A stretch of 64,000 nt of DNA from Pseudoalteromonas sp. S16_S37 (GTDB lineage Bacteria; Pseudomonadota; Gammaproteobacteria; Enterobacterales; Alteromonadaceae), in contig NZ_JAAUWV010000015.1 in NCBI RefSeq assembly GCF_014694405.1, positions 1 through 64,000 of the forward strand, given 5' to 3'. The notes beneath the pieces were generated by a model that was not told where the DNA came from, ran no database searches, and saw nothing but the letters and a program-made list of their open reading frames with translations. The translations under genes were made by a program, and so were the position numbers. Below, piece after piece: positions 9,969 to 18,506 of the stretch. Position 1 is the stretch's first letter. Each line of letters begins with the position of its first letter.

Positions 9969-10733
9969 ATGTGTGAGCTATTGGGCATGTCGGCGAATGT
10001 CCCAACAGATATTTGTTTTAGTTTTTCAGGGCTTTTAGAGCGTGGTGGTAACACTGGGCCGCATAAAGATGGCTGGGGTATCACTTTTTATGAAGGTAAA
10101 GGGTGCAGAACGTTTAAAGACCCAGAGCCTAGCTGCCAATCTGAAATTGCTAAACTGGTTAAGGCATACCCGATAAAAAGCGTATCGGTGATAAGCCATA
10201 TTCGCCAAGGTAATCGAGGCAGGGTTTGCCTTGAGAACACTCACCCATTCACACGAGAGCTGTGGGGCAGGGAGATAACTTATGCCCACAATGGTCAATT
10301 GTCTAACTATAGCGATCTAAAGCCTGAGTTTTATCGGCCAGTGGGTAATACCGACAGTGAATTGGCGTTTTGCTGGCTACTTGACAAAATACGTGAAAAG
10401 TATCCAAAACGTCCTAGCAATATGGCGTCTGTGTTTAGATATGCTGCAAAGCTTGCCGATACGCTAAGAGAAAAAGGCGTATTTAATATGCTTTTGACCG
10501 ATGGCGTGTATGTATTAGCTTATTGTACTAATAATTTGCATTGGATCACCCGAAGAGCGCCATTTGGTAAAGCAACACTGATAGATGCAGATATGGTGGT
10601 TGATTTTCAAAAGGAAACAACGCCCAACGACGTGGTTACTGTGATAGCTACCCGCCCACTGACCAACGATGAACAATGGCAGAAAATGACTGAAGGTGAA
10701 TTTGTGCTATTTAAAATGGGCGAAAAGATTTAA
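9969..10733 (+). CDS. Class II glutamine amidotransferase (YafJ-like)
   Basis: About 254 aa, covering the whole glutaminase (Ntn-hydrolase) domain. Met1 is followed directly by Cys2, the expected N-terminal nucleophile after Met removal (MCELLGMSAN). Further signatures are GWGITFYEG, SHIRQGNRG, ENTHPF and AHNGQL, which bind glutamine and form the oxyanion hole. A longer in-frame ATG at 9909 would bury the nucleophile; the start at 9969 has AAGGGG nine bases upstream and is chosen. No synthase domain is attached, so the ammonia acceptor is unknown, as for E. coli YafJ. Confidence 0.9.
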   Translation: MCELLGMSANVPTDICFSFSGLLERGGNTGPHKDGWGITFYEGKGCRTFKDPEPSCQSEIAKLVKAYPIKSVSVISHIRQGNRGRVCLENTHPFTRELWGREITYAHNGQLSNYSDLKPEFYRPVGNTDSELAFCWLLDKIREKYPKRPSNMASVFRYAAKLADTLREKGVFNMLLTDGVYVLAYCTNNLHWITRRAPFGKATLIDADMVVDFQKETTPNDVVTVIATRPLTNDEQWQKMTEGEFVLFKMGEKI

Positions 10734-10749
10734 CACCTAGGTTTGATAA

Positions 10750-10773
10750 GGTAGTTGAATTCCTTCAACTACC
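10750..10773. terminator. Hairpin terminator between convergent genes
   Basis: Perfect 10-bp inverted repeat GGTAGTTGAA / TTCAACTACC with a 4-nt loop, placed between the amidotransferase (+) and DUF3108 (-) stop codons. It lacks a long T-run, so efficiency is uncertain. Confidence 0.6.
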
Positions 10774-10784
10774 GATTTATTTAG

Positions 10785-11549
10785 TTACAGGGCGTTGTGC
10801 TTTTCATACTTGGTTAACTGTACTTGAAACTGCTCAATGCCTTCTTTTCCTTTATACATTTTTACCACCATGTAATCGTACTCTGGCGCTAACCAAACGG
10901 TTGCTTGACGCTTGTCGTTATCATAAAGGCGTTTAATACGAATCGTCTTCACGTTACCAACGGGTAGGGTGATGGTTTCTTCGCCATCGACAGTAAAGTC
11001 ATAGGTGCGCTGATCACCATTTTTATCGATGATAGGGTAACTAAATGTTTGTTTGCCTGCTTTGAGATCATTGCGAAGCTGAACTTGATAGGTCAACAAG
11101 TCTTGCTGAGCATTAAGCCATTTTACATCTAGAGGATACTTTTCTTGGTTTGATAAGATAGCCTGGTTTTTGTGGTCAAAAGTAATTTTGTAGTCTTTGT
11201 CAGGGCCTGTACCTGTGCGAACCATAGAATATTCCATAGGGATAGGCTGTGTACCTTGCATTTTAAATGTTGATGTCTCTTCTCTCTCATCAGAAAAAAT
11301 CATCCATTCGATTTCGCTTCGGTATTTTAGTTGATAGGTATCATTATCAACTTGTTTTAGCTCACGGTATGCAGAACCTTGAACAGAACCTTTGCGAGAA
11401 ACTTCATATTCAGCACTGTAAGGAACAAGCGGATTGGCAAAAAGTGAACAGGAGAAAATAGCGCTTAAGCCAAGTAGCCAAGCGCATATTTTTTTATTAT
11501 GGGTAAGTTGCGCCTTGAGCTGGAAGGGGTTGGTTATCAAAAACGGCAT
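10785..11549 (-). CDS. DUF3108 family exported protein
   Basis: 254 aa with a signal peptide (hydrophobic stretch ICAWLLGLSAIFSCSLFA after a basic NKK). The mature protein starts NPLVPYSAEYEV, a typical DUF3108 opening, and has the beta-rich repeated strands of that family. Its function is unknown; the family is periplasmic. The ATG lies 53 bases inside purN and has GGAAG seven bases upstream, so the third gene of the purM-purN operon is probably translationally coupled. No other ATG exists before the signal peptide. Confidence 0.8.
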   Translation of the reverse strand: MPFLITNPFQLKAQLTHNKKICAWLLGLSAIFSCSLFANPLVPYSAEYEVSRKGSVQGSAYRELKQVDNDTYQLKYRSEIEWMIFSDEREETSTFKMQGTQPIPMEYSMVRTGTGPDKDYKITFDHKNQAILSNQEKYPLDVKWLNAQQDLLTYQVQLRNDLKAGKQTFSYPIIDKNGDQRTYDFTVDGEETITLPVGNVKTIRIKRLYDNDKRQATVWLAPEYDYMVVKMYKGKEGIEQFQVQLTKYEKHNAL

Positions 11550-12141
11550 AATCTGCTTCCATAGTTAGTCTGTGTTCGCTGAACCACTGGACCACCAAAG
11601 GATAGATTATATGCTCTTGTTCATGAACCCGCTGTGCCAGCGTCTCGGCAGTATCATCGGCTAAGATAGGCACCTTAGCTTGCAGTACAACCGGACCACC
11701 GTCTAGCTCTTCAGTCACAAAGTGTACGCTTACACCGTGTACATCGTCTTTTGCATCTATTGCTCTTTGATGGGTGTTCAGCCCTTGGTACTTAGGCAAC
11801 AAAGAAGGGTGAATGTTCAACATTTTTCCCTTAAATTTTTGCACTAAGCTTGGGGTTAGAATACGCATAAATCCAGCTAATACAACCAAATCTGGATCAA
11901 AAGATTCAATTAAAGATGCTAATTCAATGTCATAATCTTCACGTGTAGCAAATGCCTTATGGCTCAAAACGCGCGTTTGTATGCCTGCGTTGGCTGCGCG
12001 AGTTAAGCCATATGCTTTGTCTTTGTTACTAATAACAGCAACTATCTCGCCCTTAATTTGATTACTCTGGCAAGCATCTATGATGGCTTGTAGGTTTGAA
12101 CCACTACCAGAGATCAATACAACTAAGCGAGTGTTAGACAT
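11497..12141 (-). CDS. purN: Phosphoribosylglycinamide formyltransferase 1
   Basis: Transfers a formyl group from 10-formyl-THF to GAR, the third step of purine synthesis, in the cytoplasm. 214 aa. The catalytic triad equivalent is visible: Asn109 and His111 in LNIHPSLLPKYQG and Asp147 in TEELDGGPV. The N-terminus carries ISGSGSNLQAI for phosphate binding. The start overlaps the purM stop by one base (TAATG). The C-terminus overlaps the start of the DUF3108 gene. Confidence 0.97.
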   Translation of the reverse strand: MSNTRLVVLISGSGSNLQAIIDACQSNQIKGEIVAVISNKDKAYGLTRAANAGIQTRVLSHKAFATREDYDIELASLIESFDPDLVVLAGFMRILTPSLVQKFKGKMLNIHPSLLPKYQGLNTHQRAIDAKDDVHGVSVHFVTEELDGGPVVLQAKVPILADDTAETLAQRVHEQEHIIYPLVVQWFSEHRLTMEADYAVFDNQPLPAQGATYP

Positions 12142-13193
12142 TAGGCTCTTCCACCTATGATCTCAACTTGCTCTTCACCAGCATTTGCATTTTGGATTTC
12201 GCCAATATGCCATGCGTTTTCACCCTGAGCAGTTAAGATTTCTAGGCTTTGCTCAAGTTTATCTGCTGGTACTACTAAGATCATGCCAACACCACAGTTG
12301 AATGTACGGTACATTTCGTGAGTGCTAATATTGCCGTTTTCTTGCAGCCAGTTGAAAATTGCCGGCCATTGCCAGCTATCGCCTTTTACAACTGCTTTTG
12401 CTGACTCAGGTAGCACACGAGGGATGTTTTCCCAAAAACCACCACCTGTGATGTGAGAAAGAGCGTGCACATCAACATCTTTTAGAAGTTCAAGAATAGA
12501 TTTTATATAAATGCGCGTTGGCTCAAGTAGATGCTCGCCAAGTGTTTTGCCCTCAAAAGCGGAACTTGTGTCAGCACCTGATACTTCTAGTACTTTACGG
12601 ATAAGTGAATAGCCGTTTGAGTGTGGGCCACTTGATGCTAAAGCAATCAACTGATCGCCTGAGGCAACTTTAGTACCATCGATGATCTTAGATTTTTCAA
12701 CTACACCAGTACAAAAGCCTGCAATGTCGTAATCGTCGCCTTCGTACATGCCAGGCATTTCAGCGGTTTCACCACCGATAAGTGCACAACCCGCCAACTC
12801 ACAGCCTTTACCAATGCCTGTTACAACGTCTGCTGCAACATCTACATCAAGTTTACCTGTTGCGTAATAGTCCAAGAAAAATAGGGGTTCAGCACCTTGG
12901 ACGATTAAGTCATTTACACACATTGCAACTAAGTCGATACCAACTGTATCGTGTTTTTTCAAATCAATAGCAAGGCGAAGTTTTGTGCCTACGCCATCAG
13001 TGCCAGCAACTAATACAGGCTCTTTGTAACCAGTTGGAAGTTCGCATAGTGCGCCAAAACCACCAATTCCGCCCATTACTTCTGGACGGCGAGTTTTTTT
13101 CACTACGCCTTTTATGCGCTCTACCAATGCGTTACCCGCATCGATGTCTACGCCTGCGTCTTTGTAGCTAAGAGACTGTTTTTGTTCGCTCAC
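12141..13193 (-). CDS. purM: Phosphoribosylformylglycinamidine cyclo-ligase (AIR synthase)
   Basis: ATP-dependent closure of the imidazole ring (FGAM to AIR), step five of purine synthesis. 350 aa, with family motifs: [14 protein letters not shown] near residue 40, [45 protein letters not shown] and [13 protein letters not shown]. It is the first gene of a purM-purN-DUF3108 operon. A PurR operator was looked for upstream but no convincing one was found. Confidence 0.98.
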   Translation of the reverse strand: MSEQKQSLSYKDAGVDIDAGNALVERIKGVVKKTRRPEVMGGIGGFGALCELPTGYKEPVLVAGTDGVGTKLRLAIDLKKHDTVGIDLVAMCVNDLIVQGAEPLFFLDYYATGKLDVDVAADVVTGIGKGCELAGCALIGGETAEMPGMYEGDDYDIAGFCTGVVEKSKIIDGTKVASGDQLIALASSGPHSNGYSLIRKVLEVSGADTSSAFEGKTLGEHLLEPTRIYIKSILELLKDVDVHALSHITGGGFWENIPRVLPESAKAVVKGDSWQWPAIFNWLQENGNISTHEMYRTFNCGVGMILVVPADKLEQSLEILTAQGENAWHIGEIQNANAGEEQVEIIGGRA

Positions 13194-13316
13194 AGGTTTT
13201 CCTCAAAATTGCTATTTATGGGTTGCTTAGAAACGCGCGTATTTTACAACAATTGGCAATTTGGGGCTAGCTGAAATATGACAAATTGGGAGTGGAAGTA
13301 TATTAGGGGAAATACG

Positions 13317-13339
13317 GGAGGGCGGATATAGTGCCCTCC
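13317..13339 (-). terminator. Hairpin downstream of cmoB
   Basis: GGAGGGC / GCCCTCC, 7-bp stem with a 9-nt loop, 14 bases past the cmoB stop. The T-run on the minus strand is weak (CGTATTTC), so it may act as a processing or pausing structure. Confidence 0.45.
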
Positions 13340-13352
13340 AAGTTAAAAGTGA

Positions 13353-14321
13353 TTATGCGGTGGCGGTTAGAATCGCACGCAAAGGGGCAGGGTAGCCTTC
13401 GATAGTTTTGCTTGAGTCATTGGGGTCTAAAAAGTCAGCCAAAGACTCTGTTTCCATCCACGAGGTGCGGCGCTGCTCATCTAACGAGGTAATGTCTTTG
13501 TTCACTACCTTAATGTCTTTAAAGCCAACACGTTCTAACCAAAGCGTAAGTGCATCGGTGCTTGGAATAAACCAAACGTTACGCATTTTCGCATAGCGGT
13601 CCGTTGGTACCAGTACGGTGTTTACATCACCTTCAATAACCAAAGTTTCTAACACCAACTCACCGCCAGCGCGCAATTGTGCTTTAAGCTGGGCTAAGAA
13701 ATCGATTGGTGAGCGACGATGATAAAGCACCCCCATCGAAAATACCGTATCAAATGCTTTGAGTTGTGGCAGTTGTTCAACCCCCAGAGGTAACAAATGT
13801 ACATTTGGGTCGGGGTTGAAATGCTTTATCGCTTGAAACTGAGACAAGAATAAATCTGAAGGGTCAATCCCCACCACAAAGTTTGCACCAGCGCCGCGCA
13901 TGCGCCATAAGTGATAGCCAGAACCACAGCCAATATCTAGCACTGTGCGGCCATGTAAGTCACTGATATGTGGTAAAAGTCGCTCCCACTTCCAATCGCT
14001 GCGCCACTCTGTATCAATATGAATACCGTGAATATTAAACGGACCTTTACGCCATGGCATCATGCGTTTAAGCAAATGCGTGAGCTGCTTTTTATGGCCA
14101 TCAGATAGCTCTTCAGGTAAACCAAACTCGACCCTGTCTTGAATATTCACATGACTTGTATTTGAGTCAGGTAAGTTTTTAAGCACTTTTTCCCATTGCG
14201 GCCAATCACCGTGCTGGGCTTCATTTTGCCAATGCGTTAGCTGCGCAGGCAGTGTATCCAGCCAATGACTTAAAGGACTTTTCGCGATGGCAGCATAAAA
14301 ATCTGTAAACCAAGAATGCAT
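13353..14321 (-). CDS. cmoB: tRNA U34 carboxymethyltransferase
   Basis: Uses carboxy-S-adenosylmethionine to turn 5-hydroxyuridine at tRNA position 34 into 5-oxyacetyluridine. 322 aa, the usual length. The SAM/Cx-SAM Rossmann core is [19 protein letters not shown] followed by [23 protein letters not shown] is also characteristic. It follows cmoA by ten bases, so both form one operon that makes and uses the cofactor. Confidence 0.97.
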   Translation of the reverse strand: MHSWFTDFYAAIAKSPLSHWLDTLPAQLTHWQNEAQHGDWPQWEKVLKNLPDSNTSHVNIQDRVEFGLPEELSDGHKKQLTHLLKRMMPWRKGPFNIHGIHIDTEWRSDWKWERLLPHISDLHGRTVLDIGCGSGYHLWRMRGAGANFVVGIDPSDLFLSQFQAIKHFNPDPNVHLLPLGVEQLPQLKAFDTVFSMGVLYHRRSPIDFLAQLKAQLRAGGELVLETLVIEGDVNTVLVPTDRYAKMRNVWFIPSTDALTLWLERVGFKDIKVVNKDITSLDEQRRTSWMETESLADFLDPNDSSKTIEGYPAPLRAILTATA

Positions 14322-14331
14322 TTTTGCTCCG

Positions 14332-15057
14332 TTATTTAATTGCTACCAGTGAGCAAAAGTTAAAACATTGATACCATACTTGGGTTTGTTTAAACCCAAT
14401 CTTTTCTAATCGAGACATGTGAGTACTTAAGCGATCAGGGCGCATGACGTTTTCAATCGCTGTTCGTTTTTGACTTATCTCTAGCTCAGAATAACCATTA
14501 TGACGTTTAAAATCATGATGTAGGTCGATAAGCAAATTATCTTGTTGGTCGGTTTCGCCTTTAATTTTTTCGCTTAAAAGCAAAACGCCACCCGGCTTTA
14601 AGCCTCTATAAATGCTTGTTAAAACAGCTTCGCGTTGGTCTTTGGGAATAAACTGTAAAGTAAAGTTCATCGCAACCACACTGGCATTTTCGATGTCAAG
14701 TTCAGTAATGTCACCCAGTTGCACGTTAACCGGTACATCTGATTTAAAGCCGCTTAAGTGCATTTTGCAGCGCTCAACCATGGCCTTTGAATTATCCACC
14801 GCGACAATTTCACAGTTTTCTTTTGCAATGTTGCGACGCATACTCAGTGTAACCGCCCCAAGCGAACAGCCTAAATCGTACAGGTTTGAGTTACTTTGCG
14901 CATATTGCCCTGCGAGTTTACCCATGGTACTTACAATGGTTGCATAACCCGGTACCGAGCGCTGGATCATATCAGGAAACACTTCAACGACGTTGGCATC
15001 AAAGCTGAAGTCTTTTACTTGTTGCTCAGTGGCATAAATACTGTCTTTGCCAGTCAC
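14332..15057 (-). CDS. cmoA: Carboxy-S-adenosyl-L-methionine synthase
   Basis: Makes Cx-SAM from SAM and prephenate for CmoB. 241 aa. Motifs: [22 protein letters not shown] at the N-terminus (split by residue limit here), [15 protein letters not shown] for SAM binding, NFTLQFIP and LSEKIKG. The first gene of the cmoAB pair, divergent from the DUF3334 gene. Confidence 0.97.
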   Translation of the reverse strand: MTGKDSIYATEQQVKDFSFDANVVEVFPDMIQRSVPGYATIVSTMGKLAGQYAQSNSNLYDLGCSLGAVTLSMRRNIAKENCEIVAVDNSKAMVERCKMHLSGFKSDVPVNVQLGDITELDIENASVVAMNFTLQFIPKDQREAVLTSIYRGLKPGGVLLLSEKIKGETDQQDNLLIDLHHDFKRHNGYSELEISQKRTAIENVMRPDRLSTHMSRLEKIGFKQTQVWYQCFNFCSLVAIK

Positions 15058-15174
15058 AATTTTATCTCTCTTGCCAAATAATCATGCTATTTTAACATTT
15101 TATACTGGATAGTCAGTGATAAATTGAGTAGCTTGGCTACTATTAATAAAAAGAAGTAAGCAAAGAGACAAATA

Positions 15175-15864
15175 ATGACGAAAAATAAAGTGGTTAGTAC
15201 AGAAGACATATTATCAACCTTATGTCGTTCAGTGACTGAGGTACTGTCATCAGCAAGTGGAAATCAAATCGCGTATTCAGCGATGGTACAAAAAATCACC
15301 CGAACTTGTATGCGCCCAGATATTGGCTGTTTTGTTTTGTTCGATGGTGGTTTTACCGGACTCGTTGTAACTAACTTTACTGCGCAAGCGGCGATGGAAA
15401 TTTACCAAGATTATATGCGTAACATGGGCATGCCAGAGGACGAAATTGCTAGCAGCCACCTATCAGATGATGTATCAAATGTGATGGGAGAGTTAATGAA
15501 CCAAATCGTGGGCGATTTTACAAGCAAAGTGCGCGAACAGTTGCATACCTCAATCACCCAAAATCAACCTAAGATGATGGCGATTAACAAGCAAGTGCAA
15601 ATATCAGTAGATACCACTATGGATCGCCCACAAGCAAGGCGCGTTACCTTTACAACTCAAAATCAAAATATCTTCTATCTAGAACTTGCGATGGATAAAA
15701 CGGAGTTCATCAAATTACATGATTTTGATATTGCTGAATCGGTAGACCCTGACACCATTATTGCCAGTCAGGCTGCTAAAGATGCCAAAAAGGAAGATAA
15801 AAAAGCCAAAGACAACGTCGATGATACGGCAGACGATGATTTTATGTCGGAGTTAGGTCTGTAG
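15175..15864 (+). CDS. DUF3334 family protein, CheX/CheC-like
   Basis: 229 aa cytoplasmic protein matching the DUF3334 family as I know it. The segment DVSNVMGELMNQIVGDF (around residues 98-114) carries the E-x-x-N-x-x-x-G pattern used by CheC/CheX phosphatases to dephosphorylate CheY. A related fold is therefore likely, but no phosphatase role is shown for this family. The C-terminus (from about residue 200) is a highly charged Lys/Asp tail. The start has no perfect Shine-Dalgarno (AAAGAGACAAATA). The flippase follows 13 bases later and may be co-transcribed. Confidence 0.75.
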   Translation: MTKNKVVSTEDILSTLCRSVTEVLSSASGNQIAYSAMVQKITRTCMRPDIGCFVLFDGGFTGLVVTNFTAQAAMEIYQDYMRNMGMPEDEIASSHLSDDVSNVMGELMNQIVGDFTSKVREQLHTSITQNQPKMMAINKQVQISVDTTMDRPQARRVTFTTQNQNIFYLELAMDKTEFIKLHDFDIAESVDPDTIIASQAAKDAKKEDKKAKDNVDDTADDDFMSELGL

Positions 15865-15877
15865 TTTTTTTCAATAA

Positions 15878-17149
15878 ATGGATGTTTTCAAACAAGTCTT
15901 ATCATTAAGCACATTCACCGGACTCAATCATATAAGTCGTGTGGTGATGACTCTGATGTTAGCAAAGTTTATGGGTGCCGAACATTTCGGCACTTTTGCG
16001 GCGTTGTTGGCACTGTGTGAAGTACTGTTGTTGCCAGCCAGTTTGGGGTTTTCCTCGTCTTTAATGCGCTTAGCGCACCCGTTATACAAAAGCCAAGACT
16101 ATGCTTTGCTGCAAGGGCTTAAACGCGTGTACTTAGCTGTTGCGCTGATATTCGGTGTGATCTTTTCAGCTTCAATAATAACTGGATATGCTTATTTTTC
16201 GCCTCATCAATTGACCACCGAACACTTGGAATACTTACTCTTAATTGTGCCGCTTGGTGCACTCATGCAATGTCAGGCTGCACTTTTACTGGCATTGGAT
16301 AAAAAACGTCGTGGTTTGCTTACCCAGCAATGTTTATTTGAAATATTCACCGCTCTAACCTGCGCCTATTTATATTGGCAGCACGGACAACTTCATTTGG
16401 CGACGGTGTGTAAAGCGCTGGTTTTTAGCATTAGCATCGTTGTAATACTGCAATTTATTTTAATTTTTCCTTTGCTACAACAGCATAAACCACAATTTAA
16501 AACCAGACATTGGTGCACTTCATCTCTTACTTTATTAGCCAGCGGTGCAGGGGCTGCTTTGGTGGCGAAGCTTGACGTGTTGTTGGTGCATCATTGGCTT
16601 GGTCCAAAAGCGGTGAGTGTGTTTTATCCTGCAGTAGTAATAGCTGGACTTATGGCTATTTTGTCCAATGCATTTGCAGTACTGTTAAAACCTATGTTGC
16701 TTGAAAAGCGGTTAGATGAGGCAAAAATAAGTCAATTAATGCGTTTATTTTGGCTATGTAATATGGTGTTTGTGGGTGTATTGATTTTAATTGCATACCC
16801 ATTATTGGCCTTGTATCAAGAGCCTGAGCTAGAGTCAGGCCATACCATGCTGGTTATATTGCTCACAGCTCAATTAGTGACACCACTTAGAATGAGCACC
16901 GTAAGTGTTATCAAGCTTATTGGCAACCCGCTTTATAATCTATGGGTGTTATTGTTTGCTACCACAGTTACAGTGTTACTTGCCTGGTATTTACAAGCGC
17001 AATTTGGCTTGATTGGTTTGGTGAGTGCGTTTGCCTTTGGGTTTATTTTTGGTGCCTGTTTACGCGCTTGGTTAGTTTATCGCTGTGGCTATTTGAGTGT
17101 TAGTTGTATGTTGGGTTTTATGCCTGCTTCAGTAAAAGCTCAACTCTAA
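15878..17149 (+). CDS. Polysaccharide/oligosaccharide flippase-like membrane protein (MOP superfamily)
   Basis: 423 aa and strongly hydrophobic, with about 12 predicted membrane spans. The N-terminus (FTGLNHISRVVMTLMLAKFMGAEHFGTFA) matches the opening of Wzx/PST-type flippases, where the first helix is followed by a 'G...fG.fa' turn. It would move lipid-linked sugars across the inner membrane. No sugar-transferase genes are adjacent, so the substrate is unknown. Its 3' end overlaps the convergent metallopeptidase gene by about 20 bases. Confidence 0.75.
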   Translation: MDVFKQVLSLSTFTGLNHISRVVMTLMLAKFMGAEHFGTFAALLALCEVLLLPASLGFSSSLMRLAHPLYKSQDYALLQGLKRVYLAVALIFGVIFSASIITGYAYFSPHQLTTEHLEYLLLIVPLGALMQCQAALLLALDKKRRGLLTQQCLFEIFTALTCAYLYWQHGQLHLATVCKALVFSISIVVILQFILIFPLLQQHKPQFKTRHWCTSSLTLLASGAGAALVAKLDVLLVHHWLGPKAVSVFYPAVVIAGLMAILSNAFAVLLKPMLLEKRLDEAKISQLMRLFWLCNMVFVGVLILIAYPLLALYQEPELESGHTMLVILLTAQLVTPLRMSTVSVIKLIGNPLYNLWVLLFATTVTVLLAWYLQAQFGLIGLVSAFAFGFIFGACLRAWLVYRCGYLSVSCMLGFMPASVKAQL

Positions 17150-17632
17150 CTCCTGCAGAACAAGAAATAGTCGCAAGTCTAACTCCAGCTGATGATAATC
17201 AGGCTCCATATGACAGCACAGTTGATAAAATGCTTTGTTGTGATCTTTTTCTTTAAAGTGCGCTAATTCGTGAACAACAAGTACCTTCAATAGCGCTTCT
17301 GGCGCTTGTTTTAATTGTGATGCTATAGCAATTTCATGTTTTGCCTTGAGTTTTCCACCATGCTGATGACTTTTAAATGTGTGGGTTCCCAATGCATTCT
17401 TAACTAAATCCGCTTGCTTCTTATATTTTACACTACTGAGTTTTGGTGCATTTTTTAAATAGCGTTGCTTAAGCACATTGGTGAACTCATACAATGCTTT
17501 TTCGTTTTGCAGTTGATGTGCACTTGGGTACTTATGTTCAAAATACTGTTTAAGGCGCCCTGAGGTAATGAGCTGTTCAATCTGTGATTGAATCGTTTCA
17601 GGGTAGTGAACAAAATAACGTGTAAAGTCCAT
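17129..17632 (-). CDS. YgjP-like zinc metallopeptidase (M48-related, DUF45)
   Basis: About 167 aa from ATG 17632. The zinc-binding HELAH motif is clear (LVVHELAHFKEKDH), and the downstream H-x-x-A-F-Y-Q-L and MEPDYHQLE give the third ligand region typical of YgjP/SprT-like proteins. The open frame extends upstream to 17689 with a hydrophobic N-terminus (FSFLCIILLAFICTRA), but that part overlaps the divergent GFA gene region. MDFTRYF at 17632 agrees with the family, so it is preferred. Substrate unknown. Confidence 0.75.
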   Translation of the reverse strand: MDFTRYFVHYPETIQSQIEQLITSGRLKQYFEHKYPSAHQLQNEKALYEFTNVLKQRYLKNAPKLSSVKYKKQADLVKNALGTHTFKSHQHGGKLKAKHEIAIASQLKQAPEALLKVLVVHELAHFKEKDHNKAFYQLCCHMEPDYHQLELDLRLFLVLQELELSFY

Positions 17633-17711
17633 GTGTGTAGCTCTGGTACAAATAAATGCGAGCAGTATAATGCATAAAAAACTAAACACGAATTACTTCA
17701 AGGAGTACAGG

Positions 17712-18122
17712 ATGTATCAGGCAAGCTGTTTATGTGGACAAGTTGAACTGCAAATAGCAGGGAAAATTAGCGATATTATTCATTGCCACTGTTCGTTATG
17801 TCGAAAATCCACAGGCACAGCTTATGCAACTAACGGATTTGTTAACACGAGTGACTTAAAGATTGTTAAAGGCAATGAACATATTAAGTACTTCGAGTTT
17901 AAACCCGGTAGAAGACGCCATTTTTGTGTTCACTGCGCATCGCCATTATTTAGCTCCAATAGTGATTTACCCGAAAAGCTTCGCTTGCGCTTGGGGATTT
18001 TAGACTCAGATATTAGCGAGCGACCTATGTCTCATAACTTTGTAACTAGTAAAGCCAACTGGGAAGATTTAGATGCAAAACTACCCCGATATGAAGAGTT
18101 TGAACCGAGTCGAATGAAGTAA
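17712..18122 (+). CDS. GFA family zinc protein
   Basis: About 136 aa from ATG 17712, which has AAGGAG six bases upstream. The longer frame from 17631 lacks a ribosome site. The two zinc sites of the GFA/CENP-V fold are complete: CLCGQVE near residue 6, HCHCSLCRKSTG near residue 30, and FCVHCASPLF near residue 75. Members include a glutathione-dependent formaldehyde-activating enzyme, but most are uncharacterised; the true substrate here is open. Confidence 0.85.
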   Translation: MYQASCLCGQVELQIAGKISDIIHCHCSLCRKSTGTAYATNGFVNTSDLKIVKGNEHIKYFEFKPGRRRHFCVHCASPLFSSNSDLPEKLRLRLGILDSDISERPMSHNFVTSKANWEDLDAKLPRYEEFEPSRMK

Positions 18123-18177
18123 CCCAAGCTAACACCATACTATTAGCAAAAGGTTTGAAATACATTAGGGGGATGGT

Positions 18178-18207
18178 AGTAGAAGCCTGTTTACAAAGGC
18201 TTCTACT
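18178..18207 (-). terminator. 11-bp hairpin downstream of the small peptide gene
   Basis: Perfect inverted repeat AGTAGAAGCCT / AGGCTTCTACT with an 8-nt loop, starting 12 bases after the double TAA that ends the longer peptide frame. There is no T-run on either strand, so it may protect a 3' end rather than terminate by itself. Confidence 0.5.
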
Positions 18208-18272
18208 AAACGTCGTTATTACATAGCAGCAATACAACAATCTGACGCGCGTGAGTTCCCCCCAGAACCCTT

Positions 18273-18413
18273 TCATGCAGCTCTTATTGAGGTATGCAAG
18301 TCTGATCTTGTATCCTTTTCAGGAGCTCCACCAGCAACTTTTTGAGTTACCATTTGTGGTAACACTTGTTTGTCATGTGATAGTGTCTTCATATTTTTTT
18401 TGTTTAGTTTCAA
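18273..18413 (-). CDS. RiPP/bacteriocin-like precursor peptide with double-glycine leader; frame interrupted by UGA
   Basis: A 46-codon frame starts at TTG 18413, with AAAGGAAA about nine bases upstream, and ends at TGA 18273-18275. The leader (MKLNKKNMKTLSHDKQ, then ...QKVAGG) has the K-L-N-K-K...L-S-x-D form of class I lanthipeptide-like and double-glycine leaders, cut after Gly-Gly. The following segment APEKDTRSDLHTSIRAA has Ser/Thr but no Cys. In the same frame beyond the UGA, 17 more codons read KGSGGNSRASDCCIAAM and end in two TAAs at 18216-18221, followed by a hairpin. The true product could be the short peptide, a readthrough product, or the gene may be recently broken. No modification enzymes are in the window. 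Confidence 0.55.
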   Translation of the reverse strand: MKLNKKNMKTLSHDKQVLPQMVTQKVAGGAPEKDTRSDLHTSIRAA

Positions 18414-18506
18414 AATATTAATTTCCTTTTATCGTTAATAAGCGCTTGCATTGTCACACCCTTAATCTAACTGGAAACCTGTTATTTTTAACAGTTGGCT
18501 ATTCTG

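Noticed and set aside
13193-13316. PurR operator upstream of purM
   Set aside because: ACGCGCGTATTT only loosely resembles the palindromic consensus; not convincing.
17633-17689. Hydrophobic N-terminal extension of the YgjP-like protein as a membrane anchor
   Set aside because: It overlaps the promoter region of the divergent GFA gene and the family normally begins at the MDFTRYF-like segment.
18273-18275. UGA as selenocysteine codon in the small peptide
   Set aside because: No convincing SECIS-like hairpin directly after the UGA; nonsense mutation or natural stop are simpler.
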